DNA of 64,000 nt, from contig NZ_JAAZTS010000010.1 in assembly GCF_019239235.1 (NCBI RefSeq), forward strand, positions 59,918 to 123,917, read 5' to 3'. Shown here piece after piece: positions 35,066-44,146 of the stretch. Position 1 is the stretch's first letter. Every line of letters starts with the position of its first letter. Under the pieces are notes generated by a model that saw only the letters and a list, made by a program, of their open reading frames with translations, did no database searches and had not been told where the DNA came from. This stretch comes from Caecibacteroides pullorum. GTDB lineage: Bacteria; Bacteroidota; Bacteroidia; Bacteroidales; Bacteroidaceae. Made by a program: the position numbers and the translations under genes.

Positions 35066-37420
35066 ATGCAGAAGAATTTAGTCATTGTTGAGTCACCTGC
35101 CAAGGCCAAGACCATCGGGAAATTCTTGGGAAAGGACTTTGAAGTCTTGTCCAGCTACGGGCATATCCGTGACTTACGGAAGAAAGATTTCAGTATAGAC
35201 GTAAACAACCATTTCGAACCGCAATACGAAATACCAGCGGACAAAAAGAAACTTGTAGCGCAACTAAAAGAAGAAGCTTCCAATGCCGAAACGGTATGGT
35301 TAGCTTCCGATGAGGACCGTGAAGGAGAAGCCATCGCCTGGCATTTGTATGAAGTGCTAAACCTGAAACCAGAACACACACGGCGCATTGTCTTCCACGA
35401 AATCACCAAAAACGCAATCTTGCGTGCCATTGAGAATCCACGACAGATAGACTTGAATCTGGTGGACGCCCAACAAGCACGACGCATATTGGACCGTATC
35501 GTAGGTTTTGAACTTTCGCCTGTATTGTGGCGTAAAGTAAAACCTGCTCTTTCAGCCGGACGTGTACAATCGGTAGCCGTACGCCTCATCGCTGAACGCG
35601 AACGTGAAATTCAGGCTTTCCATAGCGAAGCAGCCTACCGCGTAACAGCAATCTTCCCCGTGCCCGATGCTAACGGTAAGCTGGTAGACATGAAGGCAGA
35701 ATTGGAACACCGCTTCAAAACCAAAGAAGAGGCACATCATTTCCTTGAAAAGTGCAAAGATGCTACTTTCACTATTCAAGACATTGCTACACGCCCACTG
35801 AAAAAAAGTCCTGCTGCCCCCTTCACTACTTCGACCCTTCAACAGGAAGCAGCTCGCAAACTGGGTTTCTCCGTAGCACAGACTATGATGGTAGCGCAGA
35901 GCCTTTACGAATCGGGACACATTACCTACATGCGTACCGACTCGGTAAACCTTTCTGAGCTAGCTATCAACGCCGCTCGCGAAACCATCATTGCCAAGAT
36001 GGGTGAACGATACCTGCACTCACGGCACTTTACAACCAAAACCAAAGGTGCACAGGAAGCCCACGAAGCCATCCGCCCCACCTACATGGAGAATGTCAAA
36101 ATAGAGGCTACCGCTCAAGAACGCCGTCTTTACGACCTGATATGGAAACGTACACTGGCTTCACAAATGTCTGACGCCGAATTGGAAAAGACTACCGTCA
36201 CTATCGGCCTCAGCAATACCAATGAAGAATTTACCGCAGTAGGAGAAGTTGTCAAATTTGATGGTTTTCTACGCGTATACCGCGAATCACATGATGATGA
36301 AGCTGAAGGCGACGATGTAGCAGGATTGCTTCCTCCGCTCACGCAAGGGCAGACACTGGACTATAGCAGTGTGACTGCTACCGAACGTTTTACCCTCCAA
36401 CCTCCACGCTACACCGAAGCTAGTTTGGTACGCAAACTAGAGGAACTGGGCATCGGACGTCCGTCTACCTACGCCCCTACTATTTCTACTATCCAGCAAC
36501 GAGAATACGTAGTGAAAGGCGAAAAGCCAGGTAAAGAACGTAAATACGAAGTACTGACCCTAGAAAAAGGAAAGAACATAACCGAAGATATTCGCACAGA
36601 ACTGACTGGTGCCGAGAAATCCAAATTGCTCCCCACCGATATCGGCATGGTAGTAAACGATTTCCTCACTGAGTATTTCCCCGATATTCTTGACTATAAC
36701 TTCACAGCCACAGTCGAAAAGCAGTTCGACGAAATTGCTGAAGGTGAAACAAAATGGACTACCGTACTCGACCGCTTTTATCGTAAATTCCACCCTTCAG
36801 TAGAGAAAACACTTGCTACCAAAAACGAGCATAAAGCAGGCGAACGTTTGTTGGGTACAGATCCTGCAAGCGGTAAACCTGTATCGGTAAAAATAGGTCG
36901 TTTCGGACCCGTAGTACAAATAGGTAGTGCTGATGATGGCGAGAAGCCACGTTTCTCCCGCCTAGAGAAAGGAATGTCCATTGAGACCATCACACTGGAC
37001 GAAGCATTAAAGCTATTCCGTTTACCTCGCACACTTGGCGAATACGAAGGAGCTGAAATCAAAGTAAGTAGTGGCCGCTACGGTCCTTACGCCCAGTGGA
37101 AGAGCATGTTCGCTTCCCTACCCCAAGGTATCGACCCACTGACCGTCACACTGGATGAAGCTGTAGCTCTCATCAAAGAGAAACAAGAAGCTGAAGCCAA
37201 ACGCCACATCAAGAAATTTGACGAGGATCCTGAGCTTGAAATTATGAATGGTCGCTATGGCCCTTACATTTCATATAAGGGAAGCAACTATAAAATTCCT
37301 GAAGGCATTACACCCGAAGATCTTAACCTACAAGCTTGTATGGATCTAATTAAAATCCAAAGTGACCCCAATAAACCTAAAACACGTCGTGGCAAAACCA
37401 CACACAAAAAAACGACGTGA
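35066..37420 (+). CDS. topA: DNA topoisomerase I
   Basis: A 784-residue type IA topoisomerase, which relaxes negative supercoils by cutting one strand through a 5'-phosphotyrosine. The Toprim start NLVIVESPAKAKTIGKFLG and the acidic triad region ASDEDREGEAIAWH are present, and the active-site Tyr is Y288 in SGHITYMRTDSVNLS. The C-terminal part has no Cys zinc fingers; instead three repeated domains of the GRFGPVVQIG/GRYGPYAQW/GRYGPYISY type occur, then a basic tail (RRGKTTHKKTT). This is the zinc-free form usual in Bacteroidetes. Confidence 0.97.
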   Translation: MQKNLVIVESPAKAKTIGKFLGKDFEVLSSYGHIRDLRKKDFSIDVNNHFEPQYEIPADKKKLVAQLKEEASNAETVWLASDEDREGEAIAWHLYEVLNLKPEHTRRIVFHEITKNAILRAIENPRQIDLNLVDAQQARRILDRIVGFELSPVLWRKVKPALSAGRVQSVAVRLIAEREREIQAFHSEAAYRVTAIFPVPDANGKLVDMKAELEHRFKTKEEAHHFLEKCKDATFTIQDIATRPLKKSPAAPFTTSTLQQEAARKLGFSVAQTMMVAQSLYESGHITYMRTDSVNLSELAINAARETIIAKMGERYLHSRHFTTKTKGAQEAHEAIRPTYMENVKIEATAQERRLYDLIWKRTLASQMSDAELEKTTVTIGLSNTNEEFTAVGEVVKFDGFLRVYRESHDDEAEGDDVAGLLPPLTQGQTLDYSSVTATERFTLQPPRYTEASLVRKLEELGIGRPSTYAPTISTIQQREYVVKGEKPGKERKYEVLTLEKGKNITEDIRTELTGAEKSKLLPTDIGMVVNDFLTEYFPDILDYNFTATVEKQFDEIAEGETKWTTVLDRFYRKFHPSVEKTLATKNEHKAGERLLGTDPASGKPVSVKIGRFGPVVQIGSADDGEKPRFSRLEKGMSIETITLDEALKLFRLPRTLGEYEGAEIKVSSGRYGPYAQWKSMFASLPQGIDPLTVTLDEAVALIKEKQEAEAKRHIKKFDEDPELEIMNGRYGPYISYKGSNYKIPEGITPEDLNLQACMDLIKIQSDPNKPKTRRGKTTHKKTT

Positions 37421-37443
37421 AAAATCATATTAAAAGGATAAAA

Positions 37444-37487
37444 AAAGAGCCATATCTTTACTCTAAGTGAGTTCGATATGGCTCTTT
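37444..37487. terminator. Bidirectional terminator between topA and the tricorn-like gene
   Basis: Arms AAAGAGCCATATC (37444..37456) and its complement (37475..37487) with an inner ACTC/GAGT pair. A-rich and T-rich flanks on both sides serve the two convergent genes. Confidence 0.85.
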
Positions 37488-37520
37488 CTATTTCTAAGAA
37501 ATCTTCACTGGACTAATAAT

Positions 37521-40500
37521 TCATTTTCCAATCTCCTTCAATAATTCATCTACCGCAGCTTTTAACTGCGTATCCTCACCTTTGACGATGGTCTCAGGAT
37601 TATTGAGTATCAAGATATCAGGCTCCAATTGGGAATTCTCCAAGTAAGAGCCATCGGGCAAACGATAACCAACTACAGGAATACCGAATATCAGCGAACG
37701 GTCCTGCAAAGTTTCCCACGACACGCTGGTCATGGTGCCGGGTACGGGCGCACCCACCAGCTTGCCCAGCTTGCGGTGGCTGTATACCCAAGGTGTACCG
37801 TGGGCATTAGAGTAGTTGGCCTCGCATTGCAGCATAACGCTGGGTTTGTTCCAGCGACGACTAGGCATATCGCAGGCTTCGCGTCCGCGCACTACCTGTG
37901 TGAAGTATTTCTCTCCGCTGAACAGCACCTCTATATCTTCGTGCAGGCGTCCGCCGCCGTTGAAGCGGGTATCGATGACGATACCGTCGCACTTATTATA
38001 CTTGCCCAAGATGTCCGAATAGATGGTGCGGAAGCTGCCGTCGTCCATTGACTGGATGTGTACGTAGCCCAGGCGTCCGCCCGACCAGCGCTCTACGTCG
38101 GCTGCACGCTGCTTCACCCAGCGCTGGTAGAGCAGGCCGTTCAGGGCACCACTGCTGATAGGTTTCACCACTTCGCCCCAGCGTTCGCCCGAAGCAGGGC
38201 TGTAAAAGGAGACGAGCGTCTTGCGGCCTACCTTGCCGTTGAGCAGCTGGCTGATGTCGGTCTTGGCATCCAGCGTCTGCCCGTCGATCTTCTCGATGCG
38301 GTCGCCGGCCTTTACCTTAGACTTGGCCGTATCAAAGGGCCCTTTCTCCACCACTTCGTCTATCAGCAGCCCCTGTCCACGGTCGGTCCAGCTGTAGAGC
38401 AGACCCAGACTGGCGGTGGCGTCGGTAGCCAGCGAGGGATAGTAGCGTCCGCCCGTGTGCGACACATTCAATTCACCCAGCCATTCGCTCAGCAGTTCGG
38501 CGAAGTCGTAGTTGTTGTTGATGTGGGGCAGGAACTTACGGTAGGCGGCCGACATCTTGTCCCAGTCCACGCCGTGCATGTTCAGGTTGTAGAAACGCTT
38601 CTTTTCCTGTTTATAGACATGGTCAAACATATAGGCACGCTCTTCGGCCAGGTCCATCTTCATTTCAGCACGGTAGGTGATGGATTCCAGCTTGTCGCTC
38701 TTGGTATTCATCTTTTGCATGCTGCGTCCACTTAGGATGAAGAGGTTATCGCCTTTCTTGTCCAGCGTGAGCGAGGCCCATCCAGCGTCCATCTTCTTCA
38801 GCAGCTTGGTGTCATGCTTGCGCAGGTCCATCTTCCAAAGGTCAAAGCCTCCTTCGAAAGCCGACATATAGTAGAGGCTTTCGCCGTCGGCCGAGAGAAT
38901 CGCGTCGCCTAGGCGTGAGGAGTTGGGCGTGAGGCGCACGATGCGGTCCTCGATGCCGTCCAGTTCTACCTCAATGAGCTTCACTTCGTCCTTCTTATCG
39001 CCGTCTTTCTTATCTTTATCATCGTCCTTGTCTTTCTTGTCCTTGTCGGCTTCGGCCTTTTCCTGCTTCTGGAGTTCATAGTCCTCCTTGCTCAGGCGAT
39101 ACCTGTCGTAGGCATCCTGGTTGAGGAATACCAGCATAACATCTTCCAACGAACCCCACGAAGCATGGCTACGCATGCCGTAGCGTTCGGTGCTGAAAAG
39201 GAGTGCATTGCCGTCCATCACCCAACGGGGCGAAGAACTGAAGTAGCCGCTGCCCGTCAAGTTGAAGATCTGTCCCTTGCCGTCGGCGCTCACCAAGCCA
39301 ATGTCGGTATAGGGGTCGTGGCCATTGCCGATGAACTCGAGGGCGAACCACTTGCCATCCGGCGACCAACGGTAGGTGAAGCCGCCTGCGGTACTGTACC
39401 AAGTGGAGCCGTCGGTAATCTGGCGTACCTTCTTCGTCTCAAGGTTGAGGACCATCAGGCGGTTGCGGTCTTCAATGAAGGCCAGCTCCTTGCCGTCGGG
39501 CGAGAAGGTTGGCATAGTGCGCTCTACAGTCGTGGAGGGCAACAGCACTTCCTCGTCTATCAGGGTGGCGTTGGCAAAGTTAGGGTCTTCCTTGCGGGCT
39601 ATCTTGGCCAGGTAGAGCTGCCAGTTGCCTCCGCGCTCGCTGGCATAGGCCAGGGTGCGTCCGTCGGGAGCGAAGCAGACGTCGGCTTCGGCTGCCGCGG
39701 TATGGGTAATCTGCTTGGTGGTGGCATAGTCGGCCGAAGTAACGAATACATCGCCGCGGACGATAAAGGCCACTTGCTCGCCGTCAGCTGAGGGTGTAGC
39801 CGAGGTAGCTCCGCTCGAGAAAGTGAGGCGAGCCACATTATCAGCGTCATCCTCCGTCAGACTAATTTTTACTTTCTGTGGCTTTCCGCCTACGGTCTGC
39901 GTATAAATTTCACCGTCATAGGTATAGCAAAGGGTACCCTTACTTTGTGAGAGGAAGCGCACTGGGTGTGTTTTAAAGGTAGTAACAGGCAGTACGGCCT
40001 GTGGATTGTTCAGTCCCATGCGCCACACGTTGAACGAACCTCCGTCGCGTTCACTCAGGAAATAAATTTCCGTGCCGTTGTCCGACAAGATTGGATTACG
40101 GTCCTCACCAGCACGGTTGGTCAGGTTAGTGTGGCGGCCCGTGGTGGCGTCATAGCGCCAGATGTCGCGCGTGACGGACGACGTGTGGTGCTTGCGCCAT
40201 TCGTCTTCGAAACCCTTGCGATCCTGGTAAAGGAAGGAACCCTGGCCGTCATTCAGAAAACAAATCATTTCAGCAGGTGTGCCCAGTACCTGCTCTGTCC
40301 GTCCGCCTGCAACAGGCACGGCATAGAGCTCCGTCATGGCCGAGGTGGGGAAAAGAGCGCTCGAGGCGGGATCTTGCAAGGCAGCGTTGAAATAGACCTT
40401 CTGGCCATCAGGCGAGAAAGCCGTGGGCACTTCGGAAGCCGAGTTATAGGTAAGGCGTCGCGCGCTTCCGCCATCGGCGGACATCACATAGACGTCCATA

Positions 40501-40760
40501 TTGCCTTCACGGTCGCTGGCGAAAGCTATCTGACGGCCGTCGGGTGACCACACGGGCGACGATTCGTAAGAGACCTGCGAGGTGAGCCTTACGGCTTCGC
40601 CTCCCTGTGCATTCACTTTGTAGAGGTCGCCCTTATAGCAAAAGGCGATCTGAGTACCGTCGGGCGAGATGCGTACGTCACGCATCCAAAGCGGAGTTCC
40701 GGCCAAAGCCGAAGCTGCAACAGTGAGGCCCAACAGCATAGAGCATGTCAGTCTTTTCAT
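37521..40760 (-). CDS. Tricorn-like S41 family protease
   Basis: A 1079-residue protein: signal peptide (1-20), WD40/PD40-type beta-propeller repeats (repeated SPDGxxIAFxSDR, about residues 25-650), a PDZ domain (RGQGLLIDEVVEKGPFDTA) and an S41 peptidase core with VIDTRFNGGGRLHEDIE and the nucleophile segment EANYSNAHGTPW. This is the tricorn order of domains; tricorn-type enzymes cut oligopeptides released by other proteases. The signal peptide suggests the periplasm. An unusually charged Lys/Asp insert near residue 580 (KDKKDKDDDKDKKDGDKKDE) separates the propeller region from the rest. Confidence 0.92.
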   Translation of the reverse strand: MKRLTCSMLLGLTVAASALAGTPLWMRDVRISPDGTQIAFCYKGDLYKVNAQGGEAVRLTSQVSYESSPVWSPDGRQIAFASDREGNMDVYVMSADGGSARRLTYNSASEVPTAFSPDGQKVYFNAALQDPASSALFPTSAMTELYAVPVAGGRTEQVLGTPAEMICFLNDGQGSFLYQDRKGFEDEWRKHHTSSVTRDIWRYDATTGRHTNLTNRAGEDRNPILSDNGTEIYFLSERDGGSFNVWRMGLNNPQAVLPVTTFKTHPVRFLSQSKGTLCYTYDGEIYTQTVGGKPQKVKISLTEDDADNVARLTFSSGATSATPSADGEQVAFIVRGDVFVTSADYATTKQITHTAAAEADVCFAPDGRTLAYASERGGNWQLYLAKIARKEDPNFANATLIDEEVLLPSTTVERTMPTFSPDGKELAFIEDRNRLMVLNLETKKVRQITDGSTWYSTAGGFTYRWSPDGKWFALEFIGNGHDPYTDIGLVSADGKGQIFNLTGSGYFSSSPRWVMDGNALLFSTERYGMRSHASWGSLEDVMLVFLNQDAYDRYRLSKEDYELQKQEKAEADKDKKDKDDDKDKKDGDKKDEVKLIEVELDGIEDRIVRLTPNSSRLGDAILSADGESLYYMSAFEGGFDLWKMDLRKHDTKLLKKMDAGWASLTLDKKGDNLFILSGRSMQKMNTKSDKLESITYRAEMKMDLAEERAYMFDHVYKQEKKRFYNLNMHGVDWDKMSAAYRKFLPHINNNYDFAELLSEWLGELNVSHTGGRYYPSLATDATASLGLLYSWTDRGQGLLIDEVVEKGPFDTAKSKVKAGDRIEKIDGQTLDAKTDISQLLNGKVGRKTLVSFYSPASGERWGEVVKPISSGALNGLLYQRWVKQRAADVERWSGGRLGYVHIQSMDDGSFRTIYSDILGKYNKCDGIVIDTRFNGGGRLHEDIEVLFSGEKYFTQVVRGREACDMPSRRWNKPSVMLQCEANYSNAHGTPWVYSHRKLGKLVGAPVPGTMTSVSWETLQDRSLIFGIPVVGYRLPDGSYLENSQLEPDILILNNPETIVKGEDTQLKAAVDELLKEIGK

Positions 40761-40793
40761 AAAAAATGTATTGATAAGATATATTTTCTAACA

Positions 40794-40801
40794 CAAAGAT
40801 A
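40794..40801 (-). promoter_or_regulatory. -7 box for the tricorn-like gene
   Basis: TATCTTTG on the minus strand, 33 nt before the ATG at 40760. Confidence 0.6.
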
Positions 40802-40841
40802 GGACAAAATCAACAAATCCTCTGAAAAAAACAGCCGAATA

Positions 40842-40873
40842 TTTGGAAGCTATCACCGAAACCCCTATCTTTG
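40842..40873 (+). promoter_or_regulatory. Promoter of tRNA-Gln
   Basis: TTTG (40842..40845) and TATCTTTG (40866..40873) are 20 bp apart, a full match to the Bacteroides -33/-7 promoter, 31 nt before the tRNA 5' end. Confidence 0.75.
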
Positions 40874-40904
40874 CACCGCTTTTTAACAGAAAGCACCTAA
40901 AGTT

Positions 40905-40975
40905 TGGACTATGGTGTAATGGTAGCACAACAGGTTTTGGTTCTGTTTGTCCAGGTTCGAATCCTGGTAGTCCAA
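40905..40975 (+). tRNA. tRNA-Gln (anticodon UUG)
   Basis: The cloverleaf folds completely: acceptor TGGACTA/TAGTCCA (7 bp), D arm with GTG/CAC, anticodon stem ACAGG/TCTGT with loop TTTTGGT and anticodon TTG, T stem CCAGG/CCTGG with TTCGAAT loop, discriminator A. The 3' CCA is not encoded and must be added. A terminator hairpin follows 10 nt downstream. Confidence 0.95.
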
Positions 40976-40984
40976 CGAACAAAG

Positions 40985-41020
40985 ACTCCGATGTTCCTCG
41001 TGAATGTCGGAGTTTTTGTT
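40985..41020 (+). terminator. Terminator of tRNA-Gln
   Basis: ACTCCGA (40985..40991) pairs with TCGGAGT (41007..41013), followed by a T-rich tail. Confidence 0.8.
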
Positions 41021-41493
41021 TTCAATGTGTCATCGTTTCGAGCAGAAACAGATACAAAATGCCAGCAAAACACGCTTTTCGCTGGCACGTTCCTTTTTTA
41101 AATCAGGCAAACGGGAGGGAAAAACAGCCCTCCTGCTTCCCTTTCCGGCAGGAGAATGCATGTTTAAGCGGGGCAAAGTGCATGTTTTCCCACATCAGAT
41201 TGCATGTTTTCCCTCGGCAAAGTGTATGTTTTCCCTCGGCAAAAGCAATGTTTGACGAGGGAAAAGACTATATTTTCCCCGTTTTCGGGCTTCAAAGCCT
41301 TCGTTTTAGGGCTTCCGACTCCTGATAGAGCGGCTTTCCGCCTCGTTTTTCTTCCAGAATTTTTGTAAGGATTTCGCTATCGCATTAACAATGAACGGAT
41401 AAGACCTTCCGCTCTTCGTTTTTTTGCATCAGCCCTACCATCGGGCCGAACGGAGCGATTCTCAGGCGGTCGGCGCGTCAAAATGTCAATCTG
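41014..41493. other. 480-bp intergenic region without a gene
   Basis: Between tRNA-Gln and the convergent DUF1349 gene. It contains a hairpin TGCCAGC...GCTGGCA (41060..41087), an inverted pair CTCCTGC/GCAGGAG (around 41130..41154) and array E. Short open frames cross it but show no start signals or protein character. No integrase or attachment-site duplication was seen next to the tRNA. Confidence 0.7.
41157..41266. repeat. Intergenic array E: 22-bp units
   Basis: TGCATGTTT or TGTATGTTT begins at 41157, 41179, 41201 and 41223, exactly 22 bp apart; a diverged fifth unit (GCAATGTTT) lies at about 41245. Units carry TTTTCCC and CGGCAAAG; in the fifth the second half appears as GAGGGAAAA, the complement of TTTTCCCTC. 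Weaker units may precede 41157. Confidence 0.88.
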
Positions 41494-42159
41494 TCACAAA
41501 CCTAGCCTGAAGTTTCCGATGCAGTTCTCTGTAAATTCTATGTTGGAGAAAGTTGCCCGGGTACCCTTGCCTATCGGCGATTGGACGCTGATAGCCATAT
41601 AAATCTTTGCAGGATATATGTTTCGGTACAGGCGAACCAGTTGCCATACGCTTCCTTCAACGGAATAATAGAAACCCACCTGCTTCGTATCCGACGAAAT
41701 CTTCATATAGACAGCTTTTTCTGTAATCGCATCATGATTATTGTCATCGGATGTTTCTGCCGTCCGTACAGTGACAAGCCTTGTCTGCTTCCGTTCGTCC
41801 ATTTCGAAAGCAAACTTTTGCCATAGCAGGTTGCTGTGGAAGATATAAATGGCTCCTGCATCATACGTCTCGTGAAAAGTTGGTTCTACCCGTGCAGAGA
41901 AGGTAAAAGGTTTCGTGTTGTCCACTTCCTTCAGCAGCAAGGGTGCGTTTGCTGTATGTGGGATACCGTCGGGAGCGTTGAAGAAGTCGGTTTTTTCCTG
42001 ACAATAGATGGTCAGTGTGTCATTTTGAACAGTATATTCAGGTGAGTTGATACACAGGTCAAACTTACCTGCCCGGCATTCTTTCGGTTCGGGTGTTTCA
42101 TTGTTGGAAGTATGGTTACATCCTATAAACATAAGTGATATTAAGATTAAATGTTTCAT
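41494..42159 (-). CDS. DUF1349 domain lipoprotein
   Basis: A 221-residue protein with a lipobox (MFIGC, Cys14). The mature part matches the DUF1349 fold, a concanavalin-like jelly roll: TDFFNAPDG, PFTFSARVEPTFHETYDAGAIYIF, LWQKFAFEMDE, GFYYSVEGSVWQLVRLY. Family members resemble carbohydrate-binding or glucanase folds, without a proven general activity. The gene follows the acyltransferase gene by 12 nt, so both are likely one transcript. Confidence 0.87.
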   Translation of the reverse strand: MKHLILISLMFIGCNHTSNNETPEPKECRAGKFDLCINSPEYTVQNDTLTIYCQEKTDFFNAPDGIPHTANAPLLLKEVDNTKPFTFSARVEPTFHETYDAGAIYIFHSNLLWQKFAFEMDERKQTRLVTVRTAETSDDNNHDAITEKAVYMKISSDTKQVGFYYSVEGSVWQLVRLYRNIYPAKIYMAISVQSPIGKGTRATFSNIEFTENCIGNFRLGL

Positions 42160-42171
42160 AATTGGCTGTTA

Positions 42172-43326
42172 TTATCCGAAAATCCATTTTGAATACTTGG
42201 GAGAGAACTTGTAGCAAAGCGCAACAAATGCCCAGCAGATGGCAAAAGCTATGACTGCCGTGACCGGAATGCGGAGCGATACAGGTATGGCCATCGCATC
42301 GGCCAGGGCATATCCCAGCCCCACAACGAAATAGTGGGCCATATAGATTCCCAAACCACATTTTGTAATGTTGGCGAGGAGAGAAATGAGCTTGTCTGAC
42401 TTTATCTTAATCTTGCGGACAACGAGAAACAGGGCAGCGGTCATGAGTGCCACATTGGGGGAACAATACAAGAAGAACAACTCCATTTCCTGCTCCGAAC
42501 AGTCGGGGTTGGCAGTTATGGTCTTGAATCCTGTGTATGTGACAATATAGCCCGCCACAAACATAGGCAGAGTGACGGCAAGTGTTTTCGTCCAGCTCCA
42601 CTCCCTGACGTCATTGGCCAGATAATGTCCGAGAAGAAGATAACCGTTGAATCCGGCAAAATAATAAAGTGTGCCGAAGGAATTCCAAGCGCTGATACCC
42701 AGCAAGTTGGGCGAGAAGAACGAATAAGCGTACGGCAGGAAAAGAGTCAGACACCACAATCCCAGGAATATCCTTTTCTGCTTTACCGTAGCCCGTTCCA
42801 CCCACAGAGAAAAAAATGGCATATACAAGTAAAGGCCTAGCAGCATATACAGATACCACATCGGTACGGTATAGACATTGAACTGGAAAGGAATCAGAGC
42901 AATATTCCTGGCTGCGTCGGCGAATGATTGCGAAGCATCGGCTGGCGCGTATGCAAAAACATCCGATATCAGCGTTTGCGGTAAGCCAAGAACCCCTGTA
43001 ATCCAAGGAAACAGGTTGTATAAAACCGACCACAGCAGAAAAGGGAAGGCTATTCGGAGGAGCCGTTTCTTATAAAAATCTTCGAAAGACATCTTTACGG
43101 GCAACAACAATATGCCTGTAATCATGACGAACAAGGGTACGCACGGGCAGAGGAATGAACCGTAGATACTTCCCCAACGGTTGAATTCCGGGTTTGAGCG
43201 CGCTTCCGGCGAAACATTGAAGGGATCTGAACAATGGATGCAGATGACCATAAAAATGGCAAACAGTCTTAGCACATCAAGCCAGACGATTCTTGATGTC
43301 TGATTGGTTGATAAATTTTGCGGCAT
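42172..43326 (-). CDS. Membrane acyltransferase (acyltransferase 3 family)
   Basis: A 384-residue integral membrane protein with about ten hydrophobic helices. The N-terminal helix has WLDVLRLFAIFMVICIH, whose Arg and His fit the acyltransferase 3 family that transfers acetyl or other acyl groups to surface sugars. The in-frame start at 43353 lies within the -7 box, so the ATG at 43326 is used. The DUF1349 lipoprotein is downstream in the same unit. Confidence 0.88.
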   Translation of the reverse strand: MPQNLSTNQTSRIVWLDVLRLFAIFMVICIHCSDPFNVSPEARSNPEFNRWGSIYGSFLCPCVPLFVMITGILLLPVKMSFEDFYKKRLLRIAFPFLLWSVLYNLFPWITGVLGLPQTLISDVFAYAPADASQSFADAARNIALIPFQFNVYTVPMWYLYMLLGLYLYMPFFSLWVERATVKQKRIFLGLWCLTLFLPYAYSFFSPNLLGISAWNSFGTLYYFAGFNGYLLLGHYLANDVREWSWTKTLAVTLPMFVAGYIVTYTGFKTITANPDCSEQEMELFFLYCSPNVALMTAALFLVVRKIKIKSDKLISLLANITKCGLGIYMAHYFVVGLGYALADAMAIPVSLRIPVTAVIAFAICWAFVALCYKFSPKYSKWIFG

Positions 43327-43350
43327 GAGTATTATGTATAAGTTCAGCCG

Positions 43351-43382
43351 CAAAACTACAATTTTGTATCATAGGTTACAAA
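43351..43382 (-). promoter_or_regulatory. Promoter of the acyltransferase-DUF1349 unit
   Basis: -7 TAGTTTTG (complement of 43351..43358) and -33 TTTG (complement of 43379..43382), 20 bp apart. Confidence 0.72.
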
Positions 43383-43413
43383 ACAGAACGACTTGTGCGG
43401 AGTAATTCTTTAA

Positions 43414-43986
43414 CTATTTAATGTCCTTTCTTAGTTTCCACAGCGTAACGGGTGATATTCCCAGATAGGAAGCGATATAACTCAGATTGACTCGTTGGAA
43501 TATTCCTGCATCTTTCTGATATAAATCTTTATAACGCTCTTCTGCCGACATGTACAAACGGTAGATGAGTCTCCTTTCCATTTCGACAAAAGCTTTCTGA
43601 TGCAACAGGCGCAACCAGTTTGATATCTCGATATGCCGGAAGCAGAGTCCTTTCAATTCGGGTATGGGAATATAGTAGAGCAACGAATCTTCGAGTACCT
43701 GTACCCGCTCGTTTTCATATCCTTCCGTTGTACCGTAAAAACTGTTGGTAGAATATATCAGTTCTCCTTCCTGGCTGAACCAGGAAGTCATCTCCTTTCC
43801 GTTGATGAGGTTGAAAGAACGGGCAATACCTCTTTCAATCATGTACACATTGTTGTCTTTGACAAGAGGCTTGATCAAGATTGTTTTCCTGGGTACTCTA
43901 ATCGGACGAAGGTGGCTCACGAATATATCGAGAGTCTCCTTGTCCATATCGATAAAGCTTTTTATAGAATCAATAATATGGTCCAT
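43414..43986 (-). CDS. Crp/Fnr family transcriptional regulator
   Basis: A 190-residue protein with an N-terminal cyclic-nucleotide-binding-like jelly roll (about 15-115; KPLVKDNNVYMIERGIARS, GKEMTSWFSQEGELI) and a C-terminal helix-turn-helix (LSYIASYLGISPVTLWKLRK). Typical cAMP-contacting residues are not obvious, and no Cys cluster for iron-sulfur is present, so the signal is unknown. It is divergent from the methyltransferase at 44147 and upstream of the acyltransferase, both possible targets. Confidence 0.9.
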   Translation of the reverse strand: MDHIIDSIKSFIDMDKETLDIFVSHLRPIRVPRKTILIKPLVKDNNVYMIERGIARSFNLINGKEMTSWFSQEGELIYSTNSFYGTTEGYENERVQVLEDSLLYYIPIPELKGLCFRHIEISNWLRLLHQKAFVEMERRLIYRLYMSAEERYKDLYQKDAGIFQRVNLSYIASYLGISPVTLWKLRKDIK

Positions 43987-44007
43987 AATGTTTGTTGTAA
44001 GGTTGGA

Positions 44008-44039
44008 CAAAAATAGGAAATGTGTCATTTATAATCAAA
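44008..44039 (-). promoter_or_regulatory. Promoter of the Crp/Fnr regulator
   Basis: -7 TATTTTTG (complement of 44008..44015) and -33 TTTG (complement of 44036..44039), 20 bp apart. Confidence 0.72.
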
Positions 44040-44109
44040 AAGAGATTGATATATTGAATATTATAGCCTGAAATAAATCTCAGGATTGAGGCCGTTTGGC
44101 TTTTTATTC

Positions 44110-44117
44110 TACTTTTG
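44110..44117 (+). promoter_or_regulatory. -7 box for the methyltransferase
   Basis: TACTTTTG, 29 nt before the ATG at 44147; a TTG at 44086..44088 lies 21 bp upstream. Confidence 0.62.
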
Positions 44118-44146
44118 TTATATTTGTACAAATAAAACGATCCCTC

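Noticed and set aside
40905..41493. Integration site of a mobile element at tRNA-Gln
   Set aside because: No integrase and no duplicated tRNA 3' end were found downstream.
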